A stretch of 64,000 bases of DNA from JAAFIW01 sp031414805 (GTDB lineage Bacteria > Pseudomonadota > Gammaproteobacteria > Burkholderiales > Burkholderiaceae_C). Below the pieces are notes generated by a model, which was given only the letters and a program-made list of their open reading frames with translations, made no database searches and had not been told where the DNA came from. The translations under genes were made by a program, and so were the position numbers. The DNA is taken from contig JANOQJ010000014.1 in the NCBI GenBank assembly GCA_031414805.1, positions 1 through 64,000 of the forward strand, written 5' to 3'. The stretch's first letter is position 1; the number at the start of each line of letters is the position of its first letter. Shown piece after piece: positions 35,334 through 42,624 of the stretch.

Positions 35334-36044
35334 TCAAGGAACAGAGCGCCGAGAAATGCGTGGCGGAGGGAGTGCTTCTCCTGGCTGCGCAAGCTCTGTT
35401 TCGAATATGCGCGAGTCGCTCCCGACGCGGTGAATATAGCCAGTGGCCGGTTTAATTACGCTCTCTGCCATATCGATCAACCGGGAAGTACCGCCCTCGT
35501 GATGGCGTTCCATTTTTGGTGCAGCATCGAGAAGCTTGGCCGCCAGCTCTGCTTGAATTCGAAAGCGGTCATTTTCAAACTTCATACGATTTGCCTCACG
35601 CTTCGTATTCTCGCCACGCCACTTGGTTACAAATTCTGAAAGTACCTTCAGTGGGTTCCAGTCGCCTATCAGTTGAATCCAGCCTGGAGAAGCATAGGAA
35701 ATGGCATCCACTTCGAGAGGCTGCGAGACTGATCTTGTTAGTTCGAGCAACCTCTCGTATTGGGGAGGCTGAATCCCGAATGTACCCATGGGATGGTGAA
35801 GGGACCGCCCGAACAATTCTGAGTGCCAAGTGAAAACTTGCTTGTCGTAGTTGCTTTGCGCGCGCGCCTGCTCGTTGAACTGGGCCTCTGAATCGATAGC
35901 TTGCCGAAGTATGTAGATTGAGTTGATTCGGTCGTATACATCTGAAGTTTGCTGCAAAAATTCCGCAAACTCGTTTGCAGTCCAGTCACCGTCAATAGCG
36001 AAGCGGATTGAAGTGCGTTCGGTTGAGAAGATCAGTGTTTCCAT
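35334..36044 (-). CDS. Hypothetical protein
   Basis: A 236-residue soluble protein I do not recognise. It opens with a beta-rich segment (TLIFSTERTSIRFAIDGDWT), followed by helices and a charged coiled-coil-like region (WRGENTKREANRMKFENDRF near 140-160). A central motif GIQPPQYERLLEL precedes it. No signal or transmembrane segment. It is upstream of the membrane-hairpin gene with a 28-base gap. Its composition appears richer in A+T than the neighbouring core genes. Confidence 0.7.
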   Translation of the reverse strand: METLIFSTERTSIRFAIDGDWTANEFAEFLQQTSDVYDRINSIYILRQAIDSEAQFNEQARAQSNYDKQVFTWHSELFGRSLHHPMGTFGIQPPQYERLLELTRSVSQPLEVDAISYASPGWIQLIGDWNPLKVLSEFVTKWRGENTKREANRMKFENDRFRIQAELAAKLLDAAPKMERHHEGGTSRLIDMAESVIKPATGYIHRVGSDSRIFETELAQPGEALPPPRISRRSVP

Positions 36045-36356
36045 GATGCCTCGGTTGGTGGTGAGATGATGTTTTGGTAAGGTCTAACGATCAGCGATTG
36101 TCCGTCGCGCAGGGGATTGCAAGCTGGGTTGGGGCGGGCATGCGCGAATTGTGGCTTTGACCGCTGTGCCAGTCATACCCTACAAGGGGCTTGACGCATC
36201 CATTGCGCTGGGGTAGTCCAATGTCGAGCGGTCTTGCTCCTAGCATAGGAAAAATGGCTTCATACAGAACGGCATTTAGGCCGTTTTTGGCCTGTAGCCC
36301 TGGCACTAACTGCTGGAGCAGCTATGCAATCAGGAGCAAATGAAAGGCCATATCCA
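36045..36356. other. Intergenic stretch with one palindromic element
   Basis: These 312 bases lie between an accessory gene and hslO. The right third holds palindromic element copy 10. A minus-strand frame of 71 codons (36091-36306) is present but shows no ribosome site and no recognisable domain, and it runs into the repeat, so I do not call it. The rest holds nothing I can identify. Confidence 0.6.
36272..36341 (-). repeat. Palindromic element copy 10 (island right edge)
   Basis: On the minus strand: TTTGCTCCTGATTGC, core ATAGCTGCTCCAGCA (36311-36325), then GTTAGTGCCAGGGCTACAGG and a CCAAAAACGGCCTAAAT tail. Centre CC. It lies just past the accessory island, with copy 9 at the other side. 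Confidence 0.9.
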
Positions 36357-37328
36357 TCACTGCACCACCAACGTCCCCGGCGGCTGCGCATCCGGCGCGG
36401 TGAATATCTGAGCCGTATCCACGGGGTCAAACCGGTATTGCTGGCCGCAAAAGTCGCAACCCACTTCAATGTCGCCCCGCTCCGCCACGATGCTGTCGGC
36501 CTCTTCTTGCCCCAGGCTGCGGATCATTCGCGTGACGCGCTCGCGGCTGCAGGTGCAGGCGAAGCGCGGGCCCGACGAATCTTTGGCGGGCATGAAGCGC
36601 AGCACTTTTTCTTCCCAAAACAAGCGGTGCAGGATGGTGTCTACATCCAGGGTGAGCAGCTCTTCTTGCGTGAGGGTGCTGGCCAAAATTGACAGTCGGT
36701 TGTAGTCCTCGCTCTTGCCAATGCCGTCTTCATTGGACTGCAGGTTGTTCTCCCCATCGCTGGGCAAACGCTGAATCAGCAAACCTGCCGCCACCTGGTC
36801 GTTGGCCGCCAGCACCAGCGTGGTGTCCAGCTGCTCGGACTGCAGCATGTAGTGCTGCAGCGCCTGGGCCAGGTTGTCCAGCGGCTCGCGCTGGTCGCCA
36901 AACAGGGGAACCACGCCCTGATAGGGCTGCTGGCCAGGAAACTTGTCTTTGGGGTCTAGCGTGATGGCGCATTTTCCCTGGTTGCTCACGTTGACCAATT
37001 GGCTCAAGCGGTCGCCGGGAGCCACCTCGCCCATCACGGTGGCGGTGGCGCGCAGGCTCAAGTCGGGTTGTATTTCGGCGACCACCAGCTTCACCGGGCC
37101 ATCGCCCCAAATTTGCAGGATCAGCGCGCCGTTGAACTTGATGTTGGCCTGCATCAAAACCCCTGCCGCCGCCATCTGGCCCAACAGTTCGCGCACGGGT
37201 GGTGGGTAAGCGCCGGTGGTGGTGTTGGCCTCGCGGCGTTTCAAGATTTCTTGCCAGGCGTCGGTCAGGCGCACCACCATGCCGCGCACCGGCAGGCCGT
37301 CGAAGATAAATTTGTGCAGTTCAGACAT
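36357..37328 (-). CDS. hslO: Redox-regulated chaperone Hsp33
   Basis: A 323-residue holdase that is activated by oxidation. The four zinc cysteines are present near the C-terminus: the pair in FACTCSRERV and the pair in GCDFCGQQYRF. The N-terminal domain (FIFDGLPVRGMVVRL) is typical. It is longer than the 292-residue E. coli protein. Its start overlaps the carbonic anhydrase gene's stop. Confidence 0.95.
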   Translation of the reverse strand: MSELHKFIFDGLPVRGMVVRLTDAWQEILKRREANTTTGAYPPPVRELLGQMAAAGVLMQANIKFNGALILQIWGDGPVKLVVAEIQPDLSLRATATVMGEVAPGDRLSQLVNVSNQGKCAITLDPKDKFPGQQPYQGVVPLFGDQREPLDNLAQALQHYMLQSEQLDTTLVLAANDQVAAGLLIQRLPSDGENNLQSNEDGIGKSEDYNRLSILASTLTQEELLTLDVDTILHRLFWEEKVLRFMPAKDSSGPRFACTCSRERVTRMIRSLGQEEADSIVAERGDIEVGCDFCGQQYRFDPVDTAQIFTAPDAQPPGTLVVQ

Positions 37329-37849
37329 CAGATTCTCTTCAAACCCTGCGCAAACCGCTGCGCGTTGTGAACGTAATGCTCGGCGCTGACTTTCAGCTTG
37401 GCCGCAGCCGCGTCGTCCAGCGTGCGCACCACCTTGGCGGGGCTGCCGATGATGAGTGAGTTGTCGGGGAATTCTTTGCCCTCGGTCACCACGCTGCCCG
37501 CGCCCACGATGGAGTTTTTGCCAATCTTGGCATTGTTCAAAATCACCGCCTGAATGCCGATCAAGGAGTTGTCGCCCACCGTGCAGCCGTGCAACATGAC
37601 CTGATGACCCACCGTGACGCCCTCGCCTATCGTCAGCGGGCAGCCAATGTCGGCATGTAGCACCGACAGGTCTTGTATGTTGCTATTGGCACCGATGCGG
37701 ATAGTTTCTGTGTCACCGCGAATCACCACGCCAAACCACACGCTGGCCTGCTCGCCCAGCTCCACCGCGCCGATGACCTGCGCACTGTCGGCCACCCAGG
37801 CACCGGTTCCCAACAAGGGGGCTTTCCCATCCAGTTCATACAAGGCCAT
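37328..37849 (-). CDS. Gamma-carbonic anhydrase family protein
   Basis: A 173-residue left-handed beta-helix protein with hexapeptide repeats (IRIGANSNIQDLSVLHAD; LTIGEGVTVGHQVMLHGCTV). The metal histidines (H in SVLHAD, then GHQVMLHG) and the preceding R/D-x-Q pattern of the gamma class (VIRGDTETI; NIQD) are present. The start MALYELDGK at 37849 is chosen over an upstream frame to 37918 because family members begin there. Enzymatic activity is not certain. Confidence 0.9.
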   Translation of the reverse strand: MALYELDGKAPLLGTGAWVADSAQVIGAVELGEQASVWFGVVIRGDTETIRIGANSNIQDLSVLHADIGCPLTIGEGVTVGHQVMLHGCTVGDNSLIGIQAVILNNAKIGKNSIVGAGSVVTEGKEFPDNSLIIGSPAKVVRTLDDAAAAKLKVSAEHYVHNAQRFAQGLKRI

Positions 37850-37884
37850 CGCCGACTCCAGTGATAAAAAATAGAATTGTAGGT

Positions 37885-38745
37885 ATGCCTTCTGCCCCCC
37901 TGGCTGCGTCTCACGCACTTGCCTTCACACCATTTGCAGCGCCCGGGGAACCGTGCGAACTGCGTGCCGCCGCGCTGCAGGCCCTTGTGGCGACAGATTT
38001 AGAACAAAAAGTGGCTCTAGCCCTTGCATTGACTGCTCAAGCAGCTATCTATTCAATAGCAACTATACACCTAGCGGAGCCGGCTGGCTTGCCCGGCAGA
38101 CCCCCGCAGCCCGCGCTGGTAGACCCTAAGCAGGTCAAACGCCGCTCGCCGCACTCCCCCGCAGGCCTGGCCGCGCTGCTGCACGCTATCGCCCACATCG
38201 AATTCAACGCGATCAACCTGGCGCTGGACGCCGTCTGGCGCTTTCCGGGAATGCCCGATGCCTATTACCGCGACTGGGTGAACGTAGCAGCCGAAGAAGC
38301 CCACCACTTCAGCCTGCTGCGCGCGCATTTGCGAGACTGCGGCCACGACTACGGCGACTTTCCCGCCCACGACAGCTTGTGGCAAATGGTTGAAAAAACC
38401 CGCCACGACATCACCGCCCGCATGGCCCTGGTGCCCCGCACGTTGGAGGCTCGCGGTCTGGACGCCACGCCACTCATCCAAACCAAACTACGCGCCGTGG
38501 GCACGCCCCGTGCCCTGCGAGCGGTAGGCATTCTGGACGTGATCCTGGCCGACGAGGTGGGCCATGTGGCCATCGGCAACCACTGGTACCGCTGGCTGTG
38601 CGCGCGCGACGGGCTGGAGCCGGTGGCGCATTACCGGGCCTTGGCCGTGCAGTACAACGCGCCTCGTTTGCAGCCGCCATTTAACGAGACAGCGCGTCGG
38701 CAGGCGGGATTCACAGATGAGGAAATGGCGGTGCTGCTGGCTTGA
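37885..38745 (+). CDS. DUF455 ferritin-like protein
   Basis: A 286-residue DUF455 protein. The di-metal ferritin-like core is visible: HAIAHIEFNAINLALDAVWR, AAEEAHHFSLL and later ILADEVGHVAIGNHWY, with Glu and His residues spaced as in non-haem di-iron folds. Function is unknown. The first 60 residues contain an antisense palindromic element (residues 37-61, ALTAQAAIYSIAT). The start ATG at 37885 is preferred to a GTG at 37861. It is divergent from the carbonic anhydrase gene. Confidence 0.88.
   Translation: MPSAPLAASHALAFTPFAAPGEPCELRAAALQALVATDLEQKVALALALTAQAAIYSIATIHLAEPAGLPGRPPQPALVDPKQVKRRSPHSPAGLAALLHAIAHIEFNAINLALDAVWRFPGMPDAYYRDWVNVAAEEAHHFSLLRAHLRDCGHDYGDFPAHDSLWQMVEKTRHDITARMALVPRTLEARGLDATPLIQTKLRAVGTPRALRAVGILDVILADEVGHVAIGNHWYRWLCARDGLEPVAHYRALAVQYNAPRLQPPFNETARRQAGFTDEEMAVLLA
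37995..38066 (-). repeat. Palindromic element copy 11 (inside DUF455 gene, antisense)
   Basis: On the minus strand: GTTGCTATTGAATAG, core ATAGCTGCTTGAGCA (38034-38048), then GTCAATGCAAGGGCTAGAGC and a TTTTTGTTCTAAAT tail. Antisense to the gene. The centre is TG, which reads CAA (Gln) in the gene and needs no change. Confidence 0.92.
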
Positions 38746-38754
38746 CCAGGCCGT

Positions 38755-40155
38755 TCAGTAGCTGCTCCCCGAGGCAAGGCTCTCAAACTTGGTAATGGGT
38801 TTCAAGAACGCCAGCTTGACGGTACCGGTGGGCCCGTTGCGCTGTTTGCTGATGATGATCTCGGCCACGCCGGGCTCTTTGGAATCTTTGTTGTAGTAGT
38901 CGTCGCGGTAGATGAACATGATCACGTCAGCGTCCTGCTCAATGGCGCCCGATTCGCGCAGGTCACTCATCATGGGCCGCTTGTCAGTACGGGACTCCAC
39001 CCCGCGCGACAACTGCGACAGCGCGATCACGGGGCATTGCAGCTCTTTGGCGAGCATCTTCAGTCCCCGCGAAATTTCGCCTACGGCCGTGGCGCGGTTC
39101 TCGTCATTCATGCTGGCTGACACACTCATTAGCTGCAAATAGTCCACCACGATCAAGCCCAGCTTGCCGCACTGACGCGCCAGACGCCGCGCGTTGGCGC
39201 GCAATTCGCTCACGCTCAAGCCCGGGCTTTCATCAATGTGCAGTGACACGTTGCGCAACTTTTCGATGGCTTCGGTCAGTCGTGGCCATTCTTCGTCTTT
39301 GAGTTTGCCGGTGCGCAAATTGGTTTGGTCAATCCGGCCAATCGAGCCCACGATACGCACAGCCAACTGCGAGGCACCCATCTCCATGGAGAACACCGCT
39401 ACCGGCAAGCCTTCGTTCAAGGCCACGTGCTCTGCGATGTTGATGGCCAGCGCGGTTTTTCCCATGGACGGGCGAGCGGCCAGCACGATCATGTCGCCCG
39501 CCTGAAAGCCCGAGGTCATACGATCCAGGTCGTAAAAACCGGTCGGCACGCCCGTAATGTCGTTGGGGTTGTCGGCCATCTCCTGCACCCGGTCGAGCAG
39601 CTGAACCACCAGCGAGTCCATACCCTGAAAGCCCTGCTTCATGCGCGAGCCTTCTTCGTTGATGTTCAGGATGCGCTGCTCGGCACTGTCCAGAATTTTG
39701 TCAACCGACAAGCCCTGGGTGTTGAATGCGCTGGCCGAAATTTCGTCACTGGCACGCACCAACTTTCGCAAAATCGACCGCTCACGCACGATCTCGGCGT
39801 AGCGGCGGATGTTGCCGGCACCGGGCACGTATTGCGCCAACGAATTCAGATAAGCCAAGCCACCCACCTCGTCACCCTTGCCCTGCATTTGCAGGTGCTC
39901 GTGCACGGTGATCACGTCTGCAGGCTTGGTGGCGTTGACCAAAGCACCAATCGCTGCGTAGATGAGTGCATGTTCGTAGCGATAAAAGTCGCCATCGGTT
40001 AACAGATCACCCACACGATCCCAGGCGGCGTTGTCCAGCAACAAACCGCCCAGCACGCTGGATTCGGCTTCCATCGAGTGAGGGGGAATGCGCAACTGCG
40101 CAATTTGCGGATCGGGGGTGTAATCGGAGTCGACAGGGACCAATACAGCGGGCAT
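38755..40155 (-). CDS. dnaB: Replicative DNA helicase DnaB
   Basis: A 466-residue hexameric helicase. The N-terminal DnaG-interacting domain (PHSMEAESSVLGGLLLDN) precedes a RecA-like domain with Walker A AARPSMGKTALA near residue 215 and Walker B LIVVDYLQLMS near 325, plus the arginine-finger region. No intein is present. It follows the S6 operon on the same strand, as in many proteobacteria. Confidence 0.98.
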   Translation of the reverse strand: MPAVLVPVDSDYTPDPQIAQLRIPPHSMEAESSVLGGLLLDNAAWDRVGDLLTDGDFYRYEHALIYAAIGALVNATKPADVITVHEHLQMQGKGDEVGGLAYLNSLAQYVPGAGNIRRYAEIVRERSILRKLVRASDEISASAFNTQGLSVDKILDSAEQRILNINEEGSRMKQGFQGMDSLVVQLLDRVQEMADNPNDITGVPTGFYDLDRMTSGFQAGDMIVLAARPSMGKTALAINIAEHVALNEGLPVAVFSMEMGASQLAVRIVGSIGRIDQTNLRTGKLKDEEWPRLTEAIEKLRNVSLHIDESPGLSVSELRANARRLARQCGKLGLIVVDYLQLMSVSASMNDENRATAVGEISRGLKMLAKELQCPVIALSQLSRGVESRTDKRPMMSDLRESGAIEQDADVIMFIYRDDYYNKDSKEPGVAEIIISKQRNGPTGTVKLAFLKPITKFESLASGSSY

Positions 40156-40302
40156 TAAGCTTCCTTTGGAGGGTCGATGATGCTACGTCTTCGCGGTGCC
40201 CACGTCACCGGATAAGTCTGTGGAAAACCGCGGGGTTTGCAGCCAATACCTGTGGGCAACCGACCCGCATACCCCGCCTGATAACGCGCATCAGCGACAA
40301 AA

Positions 40303-40338
40303 TAAAAAAAGCCGCTGGCGCGTACGCCAGCGGCTTTT
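40303..40338 (-). terminator. Rho-independent terminator after rplI
   Basis: GCCGCTGGCG and CGCCAGCGGC form a ten-base perfect stem with a four-base loop, flanked by an A run on one side and TTTT on the other, 18 bases past the rplI stop. It can end the rpsF operon and may be bidirectional. Confidence 0.9.
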
Positions 40339-40355
40339 CAAATGGCTGTTCGGTA

Positions 40356-40808
40356 TCAGGCTGTTTCGCCGTATACCGTCACATTGATCTCGACCACGAC
40401 ATCGGTGTGCAGGGCAACGCTCACAGCGCTGTCGCCCACCAGTTTGATCGGGCCGTTGGGCATACGCACCTGGGCTTTGACAACGGGGTAACCTTGTTTG
40501 GTCAGTTCTTCCGCGATGTCCGCATTCGTCACAGAACCGAACAAACGGCCATCGACACCGGCTTTTTGAGTTAACTTGACGGTCGTGCCGGCCAGCTTCT
40601 CGCCCTGTGCTTGTGCGCCAGACAGCTTCTCGGCGGCCGCTTTTTCAAGCTCGGCGCGCTTGGCTGCGAATTCAGCCTTGTTGTTTTCAGTGGCGCGGCG
40701 GGCGCGGCCTTGGGGAATCAGGAAATTGCGGGCGTAACCGTCTTTGACCTTGACGATTTCGCCAAGCGTGCCCAGGTTGACGACTTTGTCGAGCAGGATG
40801 ACTTGCAT
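40356..40808 (-). CDS. rplI: 50S ribosomal protein L9
   Basis: A 150-residue ribosomal protein with the N-terminal domain signature MQVILLDKVVNLGTLGEIVK and GYARNFLIPQG, a long linking helix, and the C-terminal RNA-binding domain. It is the last gene of rpsF-priB-rpsR-rplI and is followed by a strong terminator. Confidence 0.98.
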   Translation of the reverse strand: MQVILLDKVVNLGTLGEIVKVKDGYARNFLIPQGRARRATENNKAEFAAKRAELEKAAAEKLSGAQAQGEKLAGTTVKLTQKAGVDGRLFGSVTNADIAEELTKQGYPVVKAQVRMPNGPIKLVGDSAVSVALHTDVVVEINVTVYGETA

Positions 40809-40820
40809 GGTTTCAGCTCC

Positions 40821-41102
40821 TTAGATGCGGTGTTGGTCGCTGTACGGAACCATGGCCAGAAAGCGCGCACGCTTGATGGCGGTGTTCAGCTGACGCTGGT
40901 AAATGGCGCGTGTGCCGGTCAGGCGCGCAGGAATAATCTTGCCGTTTTCGGCAATGAAGTCACGCAGGGTGTCGACGTCTTTGTAGTCAATTTCCTCCAC
41001 GTGGGCCACGGTAAAGCGGCAGAAACGCTTGCGTTTGAACAGCAGCGATTGCGTGTTGCGCTTGGGGCGCTTGTCTTTGTTGAACTTTTTAAATCCGGCC
41101 AT
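40821..41102 (-). CDS. rpsR: 30S ribosomal protein S18
   Basis: A 93-residue protein that pairs with S6 on the platform. The conserved core IDYKDVDTLRDFIAENGKII and PARLTGTRAIYQRQLNTAIK is complete. It lies between priB and rplI. Confidence 0.98.
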   Translation of the reverse strand: MAGFKKFNKDKRPKRNTQSLLFKRKRFCRFTVAHVEEIDYKDVDTLRDFIAENGKIIPARLTGTRAIYQRQLNTAIKRARFLAMVPYSDQHRI

Positions 41103-41124
41103 GATGAACCTCTGTGGTTAAGAG

Positions 41125-41412
41125 CTAAGTACTTTGAAAGTCTTGAATATGAAACACGGCATATTTGCCGTTGCGGGGCGTTGCCAGGAAACCGCTGAAC
41201 TGCCAGTCTTTGCCAATCGAGTGCTGACCGATTCGCTCGGCAACCGCACCAAAAGCCACTGCCTTGATTTGCAGCTTGACCTGCCTGGGAGCACCTGCCT
41301 CGTCCAGTTGCGACTCATGTTGCAGAGCCATGTCCAGGGCAGGTAAACCAGCCGGGGTGTATCGCAGTGCGGAAAGCTCGGCGATACAGGCCGTCAGGAT
41401 CAGTTGGTTCAA
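41125..41412 (-). CDS. priB: Primosomal replication protein N (PriB)
   Basis: A 95-residue single-stranded DNA-binding OB-fold protein that links PriA and DnaT in replication restart. It opens MNQLILTACIAELSALRYTP and contains GLPALDMALQHESQ as in betaproteobacterial PriB. The position between rpsF and rpsR supports the call. Confidence 0.92.
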   Translation of the reverse strand: MNQLILTACIAELSALRYTPAGLPALDMALQHESQLDEAGAPRQVKLQIKAVAFGAVAERIGQHSIGKDWQFSGFLATPRNGKYAVFHIQDFQST

Positions 41413-41457
41413 CGGCTTTTGGCGTTAACTATTGGCTTGCAACAGTTCAGCTGTTGC

Positions 41458-41832
41458 TCAGCTGTTGTTGTTGGCGTATTCGGCTTGCTGGGTTTTGCGG
41501 GCATCTTCGCGTTCGACGGTTTTCATCATCGACGAAGGGCCGGTATCAGCCTTCTTTTTGACCACGGTCAGGTGGCGCAAAACCGCATCGTTGAACTTGA
41601 ATGCGTGCTCGAGTTCGGCCATTACGGGTTGGTCGGCTTCAATGTTCACACACAGATAGTGCGCCTTTGATAGCTTGCTGATCTGGTACGTCAGTTGCCG
41701 ACGACCCCAATCCTCAACCCGATGCACTTTGCCGCCGCCCGTGGCGATCATGGCTTTGTAGCGCTCCAGCATGGCTGGAACCTGCTCGCTCTGGTCCGGA
41801 TGGATCAACAAAACGATTTCGTAATGACGCAT
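41458..41832 (-). CDS. rpsF: 30S ribosomal protein S6
   Basis: A 124-residue protein. It begins MRHYEIVLLIHPDQSEQVP with RVEDWGRRQLTYQISKLSKA in the middle, typical of S6. A CAAGGAGAG site lies just upstream. It is the first gene of the operon. Confidence 0.98.
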   Translation of the reverse strand: MRHYEIVLLIHPDQSEQVPAMLERYKAMIATGGGKVHRVEDWGRRQLTYQISKLSKAHYLCVNIEADQPVMAELEHAFKFNDAVLRHLTVVKKKADTGPSSMMKTVEREDARKTQQAEYANNNS

Positions 41833-41852
41833 AAACTCTCCTTGTGAATAAA

Positions 41853-41876
41853 GCCACCCGTTGCGTCCGCGGTGTC
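41853..41876 (-). promoter_or_regulatory. Possible S6:S18 autoregulatory leader element
   Basis: On the minus strand the rpsF leader contains ACACCG, then CGGGTGG about nine bases later, so CACC and GGTG can pair around a CCG-containing loop. A CCG-bearing hairpin in rpsF leaders is known to bind the S6:S18 pair in many bacteria. The match is from memory of that motif and is not strong. Confidence 0.35.
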
Positions 41877-41934
41877 AACGACTGATGTTGACTCCGCGTG
41901 TCAAAAGACTACGGTGCGGCAAGGTTAACCGCGC

Positions 41935-41940
41935 ATTATA
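41935..41940 (-). promoter_or_regulatory. Candidate -10 box for the rpsF operon
   Basis: A perfect TATAAT on the minus strand, preceded by GTAGG, lies about 105 bases before the rpsF start, leaving room for the leader element. The -35 is poor (GATGAA). Confidence 0.5.
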
Positions 41941-41975
41941 CCTACACGCGGTAGACGTTCATCGGTCTTTTCGGT

Positions 41976-42452
41976 TCATCCGATCAACGCCCTGGCCAGC
42001 GGACCAAATTTCTCGGCACCCACAGCTTCTTTGATACGGGGCGACAAGGCCAGCAATTCGTCGTAGCTGCCTGCAGCCTCCACGGCAAGATTGAGCCGAA
42101 ACCCTCGCAAACCCAGACTGGCAGTCAGTTTTGTGGCTAACAAGTAGGCCTCTTGATAACGTTCGCGATCAGATCGCTCAAACAACAGGGGCTCAGCTGA
42201 GGCCACCTCCGTGGCCGTGTTGACAGGCATCGGGGTAGGCGCTGAATCAACGTCGGTACCGGCCAGCAAATCCAGATCAATCAACTGATCAATATCAGCC
42301 CGCGTCAGACCCGAAAATCCGTTTGTCTGCAACACCGCATCCACGCTACGTTTGCCATCAAACATGATCAAGGCCGATCGCTGGCGTTGACTGAGCGCAA
42401 CCGACCGGTCCTTTAAAACCTGCAGCCCTTTGGCCGTCTTCACCATGGTCAT
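41976..42452 (-). CDS. Hypothetical protein (lineage-specific)
   Basis: A 158-residue protein I do not recognise. The first 70 residues look like a small helical domain (SQRQRSALIMFDGKRSVDAV, LTRADIDQLIDLDLLAG); similar openings occur in Burkholderiales proteins of unknown function. A linker rich in Pro/Thr/Ala follows, then a helical end (ERYQEAYLLATKLTASLGLR). The start MTMVKTAKG at 42452 is chosen for its GGGGGA site. It stands alone between the S6 operon and the transporter. Confidence 0.7.
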   Translation of the reverse strand: MTMVKTAKGLQVLKDRSVALSQRQRSALIMFDGKRSVDAVLQTNGFSGLTRADIDQLIDLDLLAGTDVDSAPTPMPVNTATEVASAEPLLFERSDRERYQEAYLLATKLTASLGLRGFRLNLAVEAAGSYDELLALSPRIKEAVGAEKFGPLARALIG

Positions 42453-42551
42453 ATCAATCCCCCACAGAAGGTGGCAATTCACAATTTCGTCACAGTGATT
42501 GTGCGGTAGGGCTATGCGCTTAAGCAATGGGGTGAATCAAGAATGGCGCAT

Positions 42552-42578
42552 AAAAAAGCCCGCGGGTGCGGGCTTTTG
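42552..42578 (-). terminator. Rho-independent terminator after the MHS transporter
   Basis: AAAAGCCCGC and GCGGGCTTTT form a ten-base stem around GGGT, 46 bases past the transporter stop. Confidence 0.88.
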
Positions 42579-42624
42579 GAAGTGCTGGCGGTTGGGTGGT
42601 CAACCACCGGCCAGTGCGTTCACA

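Noticed and set aside
36081..36100. GTCTAAC box resembling an integron attC simple site
   Set aside because: The matching GTTRRRY partner and the paired structure of an attC were not found nearby.
36091..36306. Minus-strand 71-codon frame left of hslO
   Set aside because: No ribosome site or domain, and part of it is palindromic element sequence.
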